Below the pieces are notes generated by a model. The model saw only the letters and a list, made by a program, of their open reading frames with translations, did not search any database and had not been told where the DNA came from. A DNA stretch of 56,067 nt from Cyanobium sp. NIES-981 (lineage in GTDB: Bacteria > Cyanobacteriota > Cyanobacteriia > PCC-6307 > Cyanobiaceae), in the NCBI GenBank assembly GCA_945877595.1, contig CAMDVN010000009.1:1-56067 (forward strand). Direction: 5' to 3'. Shown piece by piece: positions 1 through 8,828 of the stretch. The translations under genes and the position numbers were made by a program. How positions within the stretch are numbered: the stretch's first letter is position 1; each line of letters starts with the position of its first letter.

Positions 1-37
1 AGAAATGACGGCGCACAAAGAAACATTGAAGAGCACT

Positions 38-1186
38 TTAATTATTTTCTTTGGCGCCTGCATAAAGCCCCCGCAAGCCTTCCTCGCTGGCTGAGCACAT
101 CCCCCGTTCGGTGATCAAAGCCGTCACCAAGCGTGCCGGAGTCACATCAAAGGCCGGGTTAAATCCAGGGCTGCCATCAGGTGTGAGCTGCACACTGACA
201 ATCCCCGCTGTGCTGGGCTCAACCGCCGAAGCCGCTGCCGGCCCGCTGGGCCAACGCCCTTGGATCGCCGTGACCTCACCGGGGCTGCGTGCCTCTATCG
301 GGATCTCGGCCACCCCGTCGCCGATCGTCCAGTCAATCGTGGAGGCGGGCAGGGCCACATAGAACGGCACACCGTTATCAACGGCAGCAAGGGCCTTGAG
401 ATAGGTACCGATCTTGTTGCAAACGTCACCGATGCGGGTGGTGCGGTCGGTGCCCACAATCACCGCATCCACCTGGCCGTGCTGCATCAAGTGGCCGCCA
501 GCGTTGTCAACGATCACGGTATGGGGCACCCCTTCGCGCCCCAGCTCAAAGGCAGTGAGGCTCGCGCCCTGGTTGCGGGGGCGGGTCTCATCCACCCACA
601 CGTGGATGTTGAGCCCGGCGCGGTGGGCCTTGTAGATGGGGGCCAGGGCTGTACCCCAGTCGACCGTGGCCAGCCAGCCGGCGTTGCAGTGGGTGAGCAC
701 GTTGAATGGTTCGCGTTGGCGCTCGGGCGGCCGTGCCGCCGCAAGCTGTCGGAAAATCGCCAATCCGTGGGAGCCGATCGCCTCGCACATGGCCACGTCT
801 TCATCAGCGATGGCGGCAGCCTCAGCTTTGGCGGCATCGGCCCGCTGCTCGGGGGGCAGGGGTGCCACCACCCCATTCACCCGCTCGAGGGCCCAGCGCA
901 GGTTGATCGCCGTGGGACGGGTGGCATTGAGCTGCTCAAACGCCAAAGCCAAGGACTCATCCCCAGGGTCGGCCTGCAGGGCCAGCATCAGGCCATAGGC
1001 ACCAGTGACGCCGATCAAGGGCGCGCCCCGCACCACCATGGTGCGGATCGCCTCTGCCGCCGCAGCACAACTGGCCAGGCTGCGGGTGGTGAAGTGATGG
1101 GGAAGCTGGGTCTGGTCGATCACCCCGATCGAGCGGCCGCCATCCTCTAACCAGATCGTGCGCCAGGGCTTGCCGTCGATGTTCAT
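38..1186 (-). CDS. mtnA: S-methyl-5-thioribose-1-phosphate isomerase
   Basis: The enzyme isomerises 5-methylthioribose-1-phosphate to 5-methylthioribulose-1-phosphate in the cytosolic methionine salvage pathway. The 382-residue product has the family signature RGAPLIGVTGAYG near residue 53, the catalytic cysteine in THCNAG (Cys167) and the catalytic aspartate in VGTDR (Asp247), followed by the conserved NKIGTY segment. The open frame runs 24 codons further upstream, but I chose the ATG at 1186 because MNIDGKPWRTIWLEDG is where family members begin. No other salvage gene is visible in the window. Upstream lies decayed DNA, so the gene probably has its own promoter. The family call is secure; the start is likely. 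Confidence 0.95.
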   Translation of the reverse strand: MNIDGKPWRTIWLEDGGRSIGVIDQTQLPHHFTTRSLASCAAAAEAIRTMVVRGAPLIGVTGAYGLMLALQADPGDESLALAFEQLNATRPTAINLRWALERVNGVVAPLPPEQRADAAKAEAAAIADEDVAMCEAIGSHGLAIFRQLAAARPPERQREPFNVLTHCNAGWLATVDWGTALAPIYKAHRAGLNIHVWVDETRPRNQGASLTAFELGREGVPHTVIVDNAGGHLMQHGQVDAVIVGTDRTTRIGDVCNKIGTYLKALAAVDNGVPFYVALPASTIDWTIGDGVAEIPIEARSPGEVTAIQGRWPSGPAAASAVEPSTAGIVSVQLTPDGSPGFNPAFDVTPARLVTALITERGMCSASEEGLRGLYAGAKENN

Positions 1187-1367
1187 TGAGCGGACAGAAA
1201 CAACAACAGCATGATATCGAGCATCACAAAGCTCCTGCACGCCTGCCGAATGAAGCACAGAATTAGACAGGGAAATAATTAGAAAATGGCCCGTAACGCA
1301 TCCATTGACGCCTCATGCATGTGCAGCAATCAGAGCAACAAAACAAAACCAGTAGCAGCCAACAGAT

Positions 1368-2614
1368 TCACGCAAATGAGATCCACAGATGTTCAATTCC
1401 ACCGACACAATTTGACCCCTCATAGCGAGGCTTGGACGCCAGCACAAACCAACGAACAGACCGCGCCAACATCCTCAAAACAATGACCCACTCAGTCCAC
1501 GCTAAATACTGACCCCAGCACTGATGCGGGCCATATCCAAATACTGGGGCAGACATGCGTGAAGAACGTTCCAAGTCAAAGAGATCAGAACTAGGGGAAA
1601 CGGCCTCATCTCGACATGCTGACGAGTACCACAAAATCACAGATTGCCCCGCCTCAATCTTTACACGCCCCATGAACCGATCGGACTTGGCCGCACGAAT
1701 GAAGCGCCTCGTAGGCGCTGCAAGCCTCAAAGATTCCTCGACAATTATCGGAGCGAGGAGCCGCGAATCACCAAGCAGACTGCGATAAAAAAGCGGATTA
1801 TGGGCCACTTGAAGCATGGTCTCGCAGAGAACTTAAGCAGTCGTATAACGCCCAGCAATAGCAATAAGAATACAACAGAAAATCGCACCTGCTTGACTCA
1901 TGGACTTCCCATTAATTTCTACATTCGCAATTTACAAAATCAGATCGCCACAGGGCTTGCGAAGCCTCGATTTTACACCTCATCAAAATAATCAGCAAAT
2001 TCTTTGTAGATTTCTCGCCGATGCCCCGCAGGATCGCACTGCAAATCAACATTCTCCGACTATCGGGATCTGCGGGGCCAAACAGCTGCTTGGTCAGCCC
2101 CAGCATCAATGTGCAGGCAGAAGAAGGAATCCCCAGGAGTGGCATCACAACCCTTAGTAGACACTCTGAAGCAATCTCATTAGCGAAATCGAATTACCCG
2201 CCGATAGCCAGCATTTTATTCACGTATTCGCATCATACAGCCTCCATACTTGACTCCAAAGGAAGAAGATTATGCGGCAAAAAGCATTCTTTTAGAACAG
2301 CCCTTATTGGCTGATATTCCGGAAAATCCATCGTATTCAGGGGTCTGATGATCAGGCAAGGGGCGTCACCTGCTAAAGCACGAACTGCTTGCTCTCGCTC
2401 AAGGGTGTTAATCGTCATCCCTGGGGAGCCGAAAGATCATGCGATGCCCTCTCAATATGAAGCGAATCAGCGCAATGAGTGACATGCCATAGATCAGGAT
2501 CATCACCATGCTTGCACAAGTGAATAGAATCCTCAGCACGCATTCTGGCAACCTATGCATGTGACACCTGAGGCTCAGCCAAAAATCAAGGCCAATACAA
2601 ATCGTATGCATCAA
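1368..2614 (-). pseudogene. Cytochrome P450 pseudogene, several stops and frameshifts
   Basis: P450 landmarks occur in the right order on the minus strand but are split across frames. From the N-terminal side: a helix-C-like segment (TMDFPEYQPIRAVLKECFLP, within 2233-2418); FDFANEIASECLLRVVMPLL then GIPSSA and LFGPADPDSRR (about 2193-2050) in the same frame after in-frame TGA (2233-2235) and TAA (2194-2196); an I-helix segment (AGAIFCCILIAIAGRYTTA, about 1890-1836) in another frame ending at TAA 1833-1835; then an open stretch 1368-1832 with the ExxR motif (EESLR), CRDEAV...FDLER and the haem loop FGYGPHQCWGQYLA (Cys codon 1518-1520). At least two frameshifts are needed to join the parts. The far N-terminus (2419-2614) is only weakly P450-like. 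It cannot make a functional enzyme. Base composition is AT-richer than the flanks. Confidence 0.85.
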
Positions 2615-3852
2615 TCACAACAAGCCCCGCCCATAGAATAAATACACAAAAGCTATCCATCTCGCCTGCATTGAGCACCAACAGGAGGCGGCGCCGGGTA
2701 ATTAAACAAGACAAAACTTACCAACTCCCACGCGCCACCAGGATCAAGAGCGAACGTTGCCAGGCGCGGATGCCGTGCATCAGCAAGGGCCACACCATCA
2801 AATGCACTCTGATTCTTGGCTTCAAATCGAACAATAAGATCTTGTGCACTAGACGTGAAGAAGAGATTTCTCCCCTGAAGAAGCCCTACTTGAAGAGTGC
2901 GAGCACCTTTACACCACTGCGCGAATACCTATCTCCAAAAACGATCTCTGTTTCAGCTATTAACAGTCCATCGGCGCGAGGCAGGGCTTTGCCAGGGGCA
3001 CGCACTTCATCATGTAAGCGATCCAGGAGTGAGTTGACAAGCACAACTTTGCTGGGGTCAGCATCAAGCCTGTCGACAGGCTCTCGAATCGCACTGGCCG
3101 AACAATTGCAGACCTGCAGGAGCGAAAGATTAACATTTGCATAGCTCAACACAAGCCATTGATTGGATTGTCGACCCAAGCGCAAGCTCGTCGACCCAGG
3201 GGGGCGAATTCAGAGCTATTAATAAAATCTCTCCTCAAAGGAGTAGCACCAGGGGCAACCATTTGATAACGAACAATGATCCAATCAGAGCTTGGGCGAG
3301 AAGCATGTAGATCCCTGATTAAAACCTCATCAATGGCAGCTGAGCCTTCTGTTTTGAATCGTTAACCCGGGGGCGTCCGATGACGCCGCAAAAGCTTCCA
3401 GCCAGTGCTAATTAATGGAAAAATCGTGTGACAAGCTCAAGTCCAGGTTGACTGACCCCCTTGAGAGCCATCTTGCTCAGCATGCTGTAGATTGGCTGCC
3501 TCATAAAGTGCCATCAAGGCACCATCATTAAAAGCAAAAGGATGAGCTGGGATTAGCGGCAAACAAAGCGCCCCTGTCTTAACTAAAATACGCCTAAAAA
3601 TAAGCGGCAACCGAAGCTTTTGCGGCTGAACACAACTTTATTAAATAATTCCACGAATTGATCGCAAGATTTCAAAACAGCGAAAGAGCCGAAGTAGTGA
3701 TTTCAATTCAATTCATCAGTGCCCTGTGGCAGAGCTTTACGTGCACGGTGATGACGCCGGCGCGGCAGGCGAGGGTGCCTCGAAGGCCACGCCACCGCCC
3801 TGGTGCGCAACGCTCAGGGCCGCTCGCTCAACGGATAGCGCCCGCAATCGTC
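2615..3852. other. Gene-poor, apparently decayed stretch
   Basis: No convincing intact gene. On the minus strand an open stretch at 2886-3185 and, in another frame just downstream (about 2660-2880), phrases such as DLIVRFEAKNQSAFDGVALA read like remnants of a protein, resembling the 'AFDGV' segments of some secreted proteins, but I cannot assign a family. From 3190 to 3660 the DNA is AT-richer and I see nothing coding. A GC-rich patch at 3720-3840 abuts the amine oxidase gene; a short plus-strand frame there (EGHATALVRNAQGRSLNG then stop) may be the tail of another lost gene. Support for all of these is weak. Confidence 0.4.
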
Positions 3853-5331
3853 TCAGGAAAGATTGAACTGCGCGGCCAGACGCTTGGCCAGCACAGCACC
3901 ACTGTGCAAAGCACCCTCCATGAAGCCCGTGAAGAGCAGACTGCTGTACTCACCTGCAAAAAAGAGCTTGTTCTGCAAGCCTTGCTGAAGCTTTGGATAG
4001 ATCTGCGTCACTTCGCCCAAAACCGGGCTGGTGTAACCGCAACGGGTCCAGGGGTCTTCGGGCCAACCCATGAACAGTCGCTTCTTCGCGGATTGGCCAT
4101 AGCCCTCATAGATCGTGTTAATCCAGGCTGTCATCTGGGCATCACGCTGCTGCCGCGAAACCTTCAGACACTGGCGCGCCGCAGACCCACCAGAAAACAC
4201 AGTGAAACAGGACGGATCATCCGCCCGTTGTCGCTGGCCATCACTCGCCTCCCAGGTTTCACCGATCGCTGTTGAGGTCAGAGCATGTGGGCCCTGATTG
4301 GAATCAAGCCAGAACGGCTTGTCGACAGCGCTGATGTACTTGATCGCAGGCCCGGCAAAGGGCCGCAGATCAGAGGGCAACGCCGGCTGAAACACCATGC
4401 GGTCCCAGGTGGCCGGTGGGGCTGTGAGAACCACAGCATCACCTTGCAGAATCCGGCCACTTACTGTCTTGATCTGCACGCCATCACCGCGCAACTCCAA
4501 CGTCTCGACTGGAGTTCGCAAGCTGAGGTGATCGGCACCAATGGCTGTTGCCAATTTGCCTGCCAGGGCCTGGTTACCCTCGGCGCAGCGATAAATCTCG
4601 GATTCGGTCCAGAAGGCCTCGATTCCTCCCCCTGCAATGTTGCACAGGATCGCGAGATAACTCGCCTCTGAGGCATCTAAAACATTGTCGTTGGCCAACA
4701 GTGTTGTTGCAGCCAAACGCACCTCGGGCTCTACAGACCAACGGCTGGCTGCCTGCGCAAATGAAAGCCGATCAAGACGCTCGGCATCCGGAGTGCGCCA
4801 AGGTAACTCACGGTTGACGGAACGTGCATCAGTGTTCATCAAGGCCAGCGCCTGATCGATGGACTCAAAGAGACGCCTGGCATCCTGACCCGTGTACAAC
4901 TTGCCATCAATCAGCAAGGGAGATGCGGGATCATCTTCATCACTGACATCGCGCATGGTCAGTCCAAATTCCTTGGCGTAAGCCATCCAGGTGGGATGGT
5001 TGCCACCAACCAGTTCAGCCCCCGCTTCAATGCGCTGACCCTCCACAAAATTGTTGAGCGTGAGCACCCGACCGCCAACGCGATTGCGCGCCTCCAACAC
5101 CTGAACGTCAGCACCAGCGCGTTGCAACTGGTAGGCACAACTCAACCCGGCAAAGCCAGCGCCGATCACTAGCACCCGGGGGCGCGAGGTCACCTGTGCC
5201 TGCGAGTGTTGCTGGGGCAACATCAAGGCAGCTCCGGCCGCCAGGGAAGCTTGCAGAAAACGCCGACGCGTGATGGCGCTCGGAGCCGCCCCAACACGGC
5301 GCATCAAGCGAGCAATCGTTTGGGTCTTCAA
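3853..5331 (-). CDS. Flavin monoamine / L-amino-acid oxidase, Tat-exported
   Basis: An FAD-dependent oxidase that should deaminate an amine or amino acid to an aldehyde or oxo-acid, releasing ammonia and H2O2. The 492-residue protein starts with a twin-arginine signal (TRRRFLQASLAAGAALM, residues 21-37), so folded enzyme is probably exported to the periplasm. The dinucleotide-binding motif VIGAGFAG is at 55-62, Glu80 binds the FAD ribose, and RNRVGGR follows. The C-terminus carries FFAGEYSS...GFMEGALHSG, the family's second FAD-contacting segment. Spacing to a polyamine-type ABC transporter on the other strand (6673-10582) suggests amines as substrates; that is inference. L-amino-acid oxidase is the main alternative. 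Confidence 0.88.
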   Translation of the reverse strand: MKTQTIARLMRRVGAAPSAITRRRFLQASLAAGAALMLPQQHSQAQVTSRPRVLVIGAGFAGLSCAYQLQRAGADVQVLEARNRVGGRVLTLNNFVEGQRIEAGAELVGGNHPTWMAYAKEFGLTMRDVSDEDDPASPLLIDGKLYTGQDARRLFESIDQALALMNTDARSVNRELPWRTPDAERLDRLSFAQAASRWSVEPEVRLAATTLLANDNVLDASEASYLAILCNIAGGGIEAFWTESEIYRCAEGNQALAGKLATAIGADHLSLRTPVETLELRGDGVQIKTVSGRILQGDAVVLTAPPATWDRMVFQPALPSDLRPFAGPAIKYISAVDKPFWLDSNQGPHALTSTAIGETWEASDGQRQRADDPSCFTVFSGGSAARQCLKVSRQQRDAQMTAWINTIYEGYGQSAKKRLFMGWPEDPWTRCGYTSPVLGEVTQIYPKLQQGLQNKLFFAGEYSSLLFTGFMEGALHSGAVLAKRLAAQFNLS

Positions 5332-5703
5332 GGCTGATTGGCAGAGGGCCGATCTCGGCTTTCTAGGCGGTCATTCTCCAAAAATTCACCCGTGCGATAA
5401 GGATTCAAACGCGGTCCCAAGCCAGGGCAATCGCCAAGTTTTGGATGATCGTCGTCTGTACAGCGCAGCCCAGCCGAAAACCCTTCATCAAAGATCGGCG
5501 ATTCGAGACTAAATCTCCACAATAAAAACCTTCAACTGCAGCGAAATAACCTCTCCTCGACAGGCTAGTTGATCTGTATTCGTCATCGTAGTGCGACTGC
5601 ACGGAAAAAAAGCTCAGCTCACTCAGAAGGTCGCCGCCGCCGGGCTGTTCGCCCAGCTCGTTCAACAGATCGAGCGGCAGATGGCGACTCGAGAGCGAGC
5701 GGC
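5332..5703. other. Intergenic stretch between amine oxidase and NTase remnant
   Basis: About 370 bases with no supported gene. It contains the upstream region of the amine oxidase. On the minus strand, reading down from about 5703, a frame giving LARSLSSRHLPLDLLNELGE could be the frameshifted continuation of the nucleotidyltransferase remnant next door (such enzymes often have an L-P-x-D-L-L strand after the catalytic motif). The rest shows nothing I can name. Confidence 0.35.
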
Positions 5704-5865
5704 TCAGGGTGCCAGCACCTTGAGCCTGTTGTGGCGCTGCAGCCAGGCATCGGGCACGGTGATCAGAAGGTCGACATCAGAATCTGGGCGGCGCTCGCCA
5801 CAGACTCGGGAACCAAACAGACGCACCTCCACCTGAGGGCTTGCCGCACGGATCCAATCCAGGCT
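5704..5865 (-). pseudogene. Remnant of MNT-type nucleotidyltransferase
   Basis: Directly after the stop codon of the DUF1543 gene, in the same frame, the minus strand reads LDWIRAASPQVEVRLFGSRV, then CGERRPDSDVDLLITVPD. This contains the polymerase-beta-like nucleotidyltransferase signature GSxxxGxxxxxSDxDL with both metal-binding aspartates. The frame has no ATG, GTG or TTG start before the motif and stops at TGA 5704-5706, only about 54 codons in all, whereas minimal nucleotidyltransferases are near 100 residues. A continuation in another frame (SSRHLPLDLL) is possible. Family members act alone or as MNT antitoxins paired with HEPN toxins; no HEPN gene is visible. I treat it as a remnant; translation by stop readthrough of the DUF1543 gene is an untested alternative. 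Confidence 0.6.
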
Positions 5866-6426
5866 TCAGATCAACCGATACCCGCACCAATCGGGCACCT
5901 GGCTCTGGCTCAGGCCCTGGGGATGGGGCTCGAGCTGCACATGCCAGCGCGTGCCGCCGAGCAGCTCCAGCTGCTCGAGCGCCAGGCAGTCGTCGACGGC
6001 GGCCAGGTCGTCCTTGTGCTGCTGCAAAGCGTCCTGCAGCCACAGGCGCTTGGCGGCGGCCTTGGCCGCCTGGGGGGAGCGGGCCACCACCAGGCCGAAG
6101 TGGTGGAGCTCCGCCAGGCAATTGGGGCGGTAGGCGCCCAGGTTCACGAACCACAGCCGCTCGGGCCTGGGGCCGGCGGGCTCGCGCCCCAGGCTCACCG
6201 CCCAGCCATCGATCGCCCGCACCGCCATGAAGGCATCCAGGTGCAGGCCCTCGCGCCGCCCGAACCACTGGCGCCGCAGCTCCGGCAGGGTCTCCTCAAT
6301 GGTGGCGCCGGCCACAAAGCGCACATCGTGCAGCTCGATGTGGCAGCCGGGGGCGCGGCCGCCAAGCACCACCAACAGGAGCGTTGGCGTTTCAGCGCTC
6401 ACGGCGGTGACAAGCTCCCACCCCAC
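5866..6426 (-). CDS. DUF1543 domain protein
   Basis: A 186-residue protein of the DUF1543 family, whose function is unknown. The recognisable part is LGGRAPGCHIELHDVRFVAG followed by ETLPELRRQWFG and LHLDAFMAVRAIDGW, in the first 75 residues; the remainder (about 90-175) matches the second half of two-repeat family members, ending WHVQLEPHPQG. No signal peptide or membrane helix is seen. It is divergent from the pot-type operon, sharing a 246-base upstream region. Its stop codon is followed in frame by a nucleotidyltransferase fragment, which is unusual. The ATG at 6426 is the first good start; MGWELVTAVSAE may be an extension, since family members begin close to the LLLVVLGGRAPG strand. Confidence 0.75.
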   Translation of the reverse strand: MGWELVTAVSAETPTLLLVVLGGRAPGCHIELHDVRFVAGATIEETLPELRRQWFGRREGLHLDAFMAVRAIDGWAVSLGREPAGPRPERLWFVNLGAYRPNCLAELHHFGLVVARSPQAAKAAAKRLWLQDALQQHKDDLAAVDDCLALEQLELLGGTRWHVQLEPHPQGLSQSQVPDWCGYRLI

Positions 6427-6672
6427 ACGAGTGCCATGGCGACATCACAAGAGCCTGATGTATGCATTGCAAAACGTTCAACCGCAGCCCGGCAGAGCCT
6501 GCTCATTGTGCATGCACCACCAGCCACAGCAAAGCAAGCGACTTGAAACGGCATTTATTGCAAAACACGAATATTTTTGCACATGCATGCAACAAGAACG
6601 AAAATCTAAAAAACGGATCTCAGCATCAGCCTGGAGCCAGCAAACATTCTTTTTCGCGAGCAAGCCCAGCGA
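6427..6672. promoter_or_regulatory. Divergent promoter region with inverted and direct repeats
   Basis: This 246-base, AT-richer gap separates the DUF1543 gene from the transporter operon. It contains a perfect inverted repeat, TGCAAAA (6559-6565) and TTTTGCA (6575-6581) with a 9-base spacer, and ATTGCAAAAC occurs twice (6466-6475 and 6557-6566). These look like operator half-sites for a dimeric regulator, with the repeat about 90 bases before the ATPase start. No regulator gene lies next to it. The regulatory role is inferred from symmetry and position only. Confidence 0.45.
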
Positions 6673-7689
6673 ATGTCAGATCTCAGCAACAAAGCACCTG
6701 TTCTTGAACTCCAGGGTCTCTACCGAAGATTCGGCACGCTCGTGGCGGTCGACCATCTGGACCTGACCCTATACAAAGGAGAGTTTTTCACCCTCCTGGG
6801 CGCCTCTGGCTGCGGCAAGACCACGATCATGCGCCTGATCGCAGGTTTTGATCAGCCCAACGCCGGTCGAGTCATGCTCGATGGAGTTGACGTGACACAC
6901 CTGCCGCCTCAAGCGCGCAATGTGCACACGATGTTTCAGCAGTATGCGCTGTTTCCCCATCTGAGCGTCTGGGACAATATCGCCTTTGGCCCACGTGCAC
7001 AAGGCAAGGAAACGTCAGACACCAAACGGCAGATCGGTGACATGCTCGACATCGTTGGGCTGGCCGAAAAAGCCGATTTCAAACCCAATGAGCTCTCAGG
7101 CGGCCAACGGCAACGGGTTGCCCTAGCTCGGGCACTGATCAACACCCCCTCCTTGCTACTTCTGGATGAACCGCTGGGAGCCCTGGATGCCAGCATGCGC
7201 CGCGGGCTGCAGCTGGAATTGAAACGCATTCAACGGGAGACCGGCATCACCTTTTTGATGGTGAGCCATGACCAGGATGAAGCCTTTTCAATGAGCGATC
7301 GCCTGGTCGTGCTCAATGCAGGACGCATCGAACAACTAGGAACCCCAAGGGAAATCTACGAACGCTCCAACTCCAGTTATGTGGCCGGCTTCGTCGGCCA
7401 GGCCAATCTCCTGCCGGAAGATGGAGACAACCTCAGCCTGCTACGGCCTGAACGCATTCGTCTGAGCCAGAATCCTCCAGGCAGCGATGAGGAAGGCTGC
7501 CAGGGACATCTGAGTGCACTCTTTTACCAAGGTGCAGATTGGCGCTTGGAACTGACGCGTGCCGATGGCAGTGTGCTGTTCATTCTTCTCAATGCCAATG
7601 AGGCACCACCTTCCCTGACCCTTGGCGACAGCTTCTGGGCGGTCTGGAAGCGTACCGACCTGCACAGGCTCACGTCTGGAGCAATCTGA
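6673..7689 (+). CDS. potA: Spermidine/putrescine-type ABC transporter ATPase
   Basis: The ATP-hydrolysing subunit of an importer for polyamines or related organic amines, bound to the inner face of the plasma membrane. The 338 residues show Walker A GASGCGKTT (43-51), the Q-loop FQQYALFPH, the ABC signature LSGGQRQ (about 140), Walker B LLLLDEP (about 161) and the H-loop SHD (about 197). The C-terminal TOBE-like regulatory domain (about 255-338) is shorter than in E. coli PotA. It is the first gene of a tight operon; the binding protein gene begins 2 bases after its stop. The PotA call is supported by the permease and binding-protein neighbours; the substrate is unproven. Confidence 0.9.
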   Translation: MSDLSNKAPVLELQGLYRRFGTLVAVDHLDLTLYKGEFFTLLGASGCGKTTIMRLIAGFDQPNAGRVMLDGVDVTHLPPQARNVHTMFQQYALFPHLSVWDNIAFGPRAQGKETSDTKRQIGDMLDIVGLAEKADFKPNELSGGQRQRVALARALINTPSLLLLDEPLGALDASMRRGLQLELKRIQRETGITFLMVSHDQDEAFSMSDRLVVLNAGRIEQLGTPREIYERSNSSYVAGFVGQANLLPEDGDNLSLLRPERIRLSQNPPGSDEEGCQGHLSALFYQGADWRLELTRADGSVLFILLNANEAPPSLTLGDSFWAVWKRTDLHRLTSGAI

Positions 7690-7691
7690 CC

Positions 7692-8828
7692 ATGCATCTG
7701 TTCACCAGCCGCAGGCAAGCATTGAAGCTTCTGGCCCTCGGTGCCGGATCAGCCACCCTGAGTCCACTACTCGCCGCCTGCAAATCCGGCGGCAAACGCC
7801 ATGGCGACAAAACACTGATCATCTCCAACTGGCCCCTCTACATTGACGTCGATGAAAAGGGCTCAGCAGGGACCGTAAGGCGATTTGAAGATAAGACCGG
7901 TATTCGGGTATCCTATCGCGAAGACATCAACGATCCCGATACCTTTTTTTCGCGCATCCGACTGCCCCTAGCGATGGGCGCACCGATCGAGCAGGACATC
8001 CTTGTGGTCCCCAACTGGCTGGCATCGAGGCTGATCAGACTGGGATGGCTCGAGAAACTGCCACTCGCCAGCATTCCCAACGCTCGCAACCTCAAGCCCT
8101 GGCTGCGGCGCCCGGTCTGGGATCCAACGGGTGCCTACAGCCTGCCCTGGCTGGTGGGCATCACCGGCATTGCCTACAACATCAAGGAGACAGGGCGAGA
8201 ATTGACATCAGTCGACGATCTGTTTGCCAAATCCCTGGCTGGTCGGGTTTCGTTCCTTTCACTCTGGAGAGATACCCTTGGCCTGTTGATGCTTGCTGAT
8301 CGAGTCGACATCACACGCCCCACCTACGCCGATGCCAAACCCGCTTTGCAACGGCTGAGCCAGGCAAAGGCATCGGGTCAGATTCGGGCCTTCACCGGCA
8401 ATGACTACCAGAAGGATCTGCTGGTTGGCAATCTCGCGGCATGTGTGGCCTGGGCTGGCGATGTGGCCCAGCTGCTCGGCGAAAATCCCGATCTGCGATT
8501 CGTGGTGCCGAGCACAGGTGGAGTGCTGACCGCCGACACCATGGTGATCCCACCTCGATCTGCAGGTCGCCGTGAAGCCGCTGCCTGGATGAATTTCGTC
8601 TACGAACCCAGCAACGCCGCAAAAATCGCTGCCGCCACCCATTTCATTAGCCCCGTTGAAGGCGTGGCCAATATCTTTGCCGCTAGTGAATCGACGGCGT
8701 CGTTTGTCGACGATCCACTGATGTTTCCAGCGGCCTCCATGAACAGCCGCCTGCACATGCTGGGCCCCTTCTCAGACACTGATGAAGAAGCCATTGAGCG
8801 TGACTTCGCCCGCCTGATCGCCGCATGA
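7692..8828 (+). CDS. potD: Polyamine-type ABC transporter substrate-binding lipoprotein
   Basis: The periplasmic binding protein that should deliver the substrate to the permeases. Its 378 residues begin with SRRQALKLLALGAG and a lipobox LLAAC (Cys30), so it is probably a membrane-anchored lipoprotein, possibly exported by Tat because of the paired arginines at 7-8. The mature part opens with LIISNWPLYID, the PotD/PotF-type first strand, then FEDKTGIRVSYREDINDPDTFF and the central YSLPWLVGITGIAYN segment, typical of family 1 polyamine-binding proteins. It sits second in the operon and overlaps the first permease by 4 bases (ATGA). The ligand could be spermidine, putrescine or another amine. 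Confidence 0.88.
   Translation: MHLFTSRRQALKLLALGAGSATLSPLLAACKSGGKRHGDKTLIISNWPLYIDVDEKGSAGTVRRFEDKTGIRVSYREDINDPDTFFSRIRLPLAMGAPIEQDILVVPNWLASRLIRLGWLEKLPLASIPNARNLKPWLRRPVWDPTGAYSLPWLVGITGIAYNIKETGRELTSVDDLFAKSLAGRVSFLSLWRDTLGLLMLADRVDITRPTYADAKPALQRLSQAKASGQIRAFTGNDYQKDLLVGNLAACVAWAGDVAQLLGENPDLRFVVPSTGGVLTADTMVIPPRSAGRREAAAWMNFVYEPSNAAKIAAATHFISPVEGVANIFAASESTASFVDDPLMFPAASMNSRLHMLGPFSDTDEEAIERDFARLIAA

Noticed and set aside
260-1150. Long open frame on the plus strand across mtnA
   Set aside because: It is the antisense shadow of a well-supported gene in GC-rich DNA; its composition (His, Gly, Arg rich) shows no known domain.
5405-5665. 86-codon minus-strand open frame between amine oxidase and NTase remnant
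   Set aside because: No domain and poor composition. Part may be the frameshifted tail of the remnant, so not listed as a gene.
5569-6546. 325-codon plus-strand open frame opposite DUF1543
   Set aside because: Mirror of the DUF1543 gene and the nucleotidyltransferase remnant, which have clear motifs on the minus strand.
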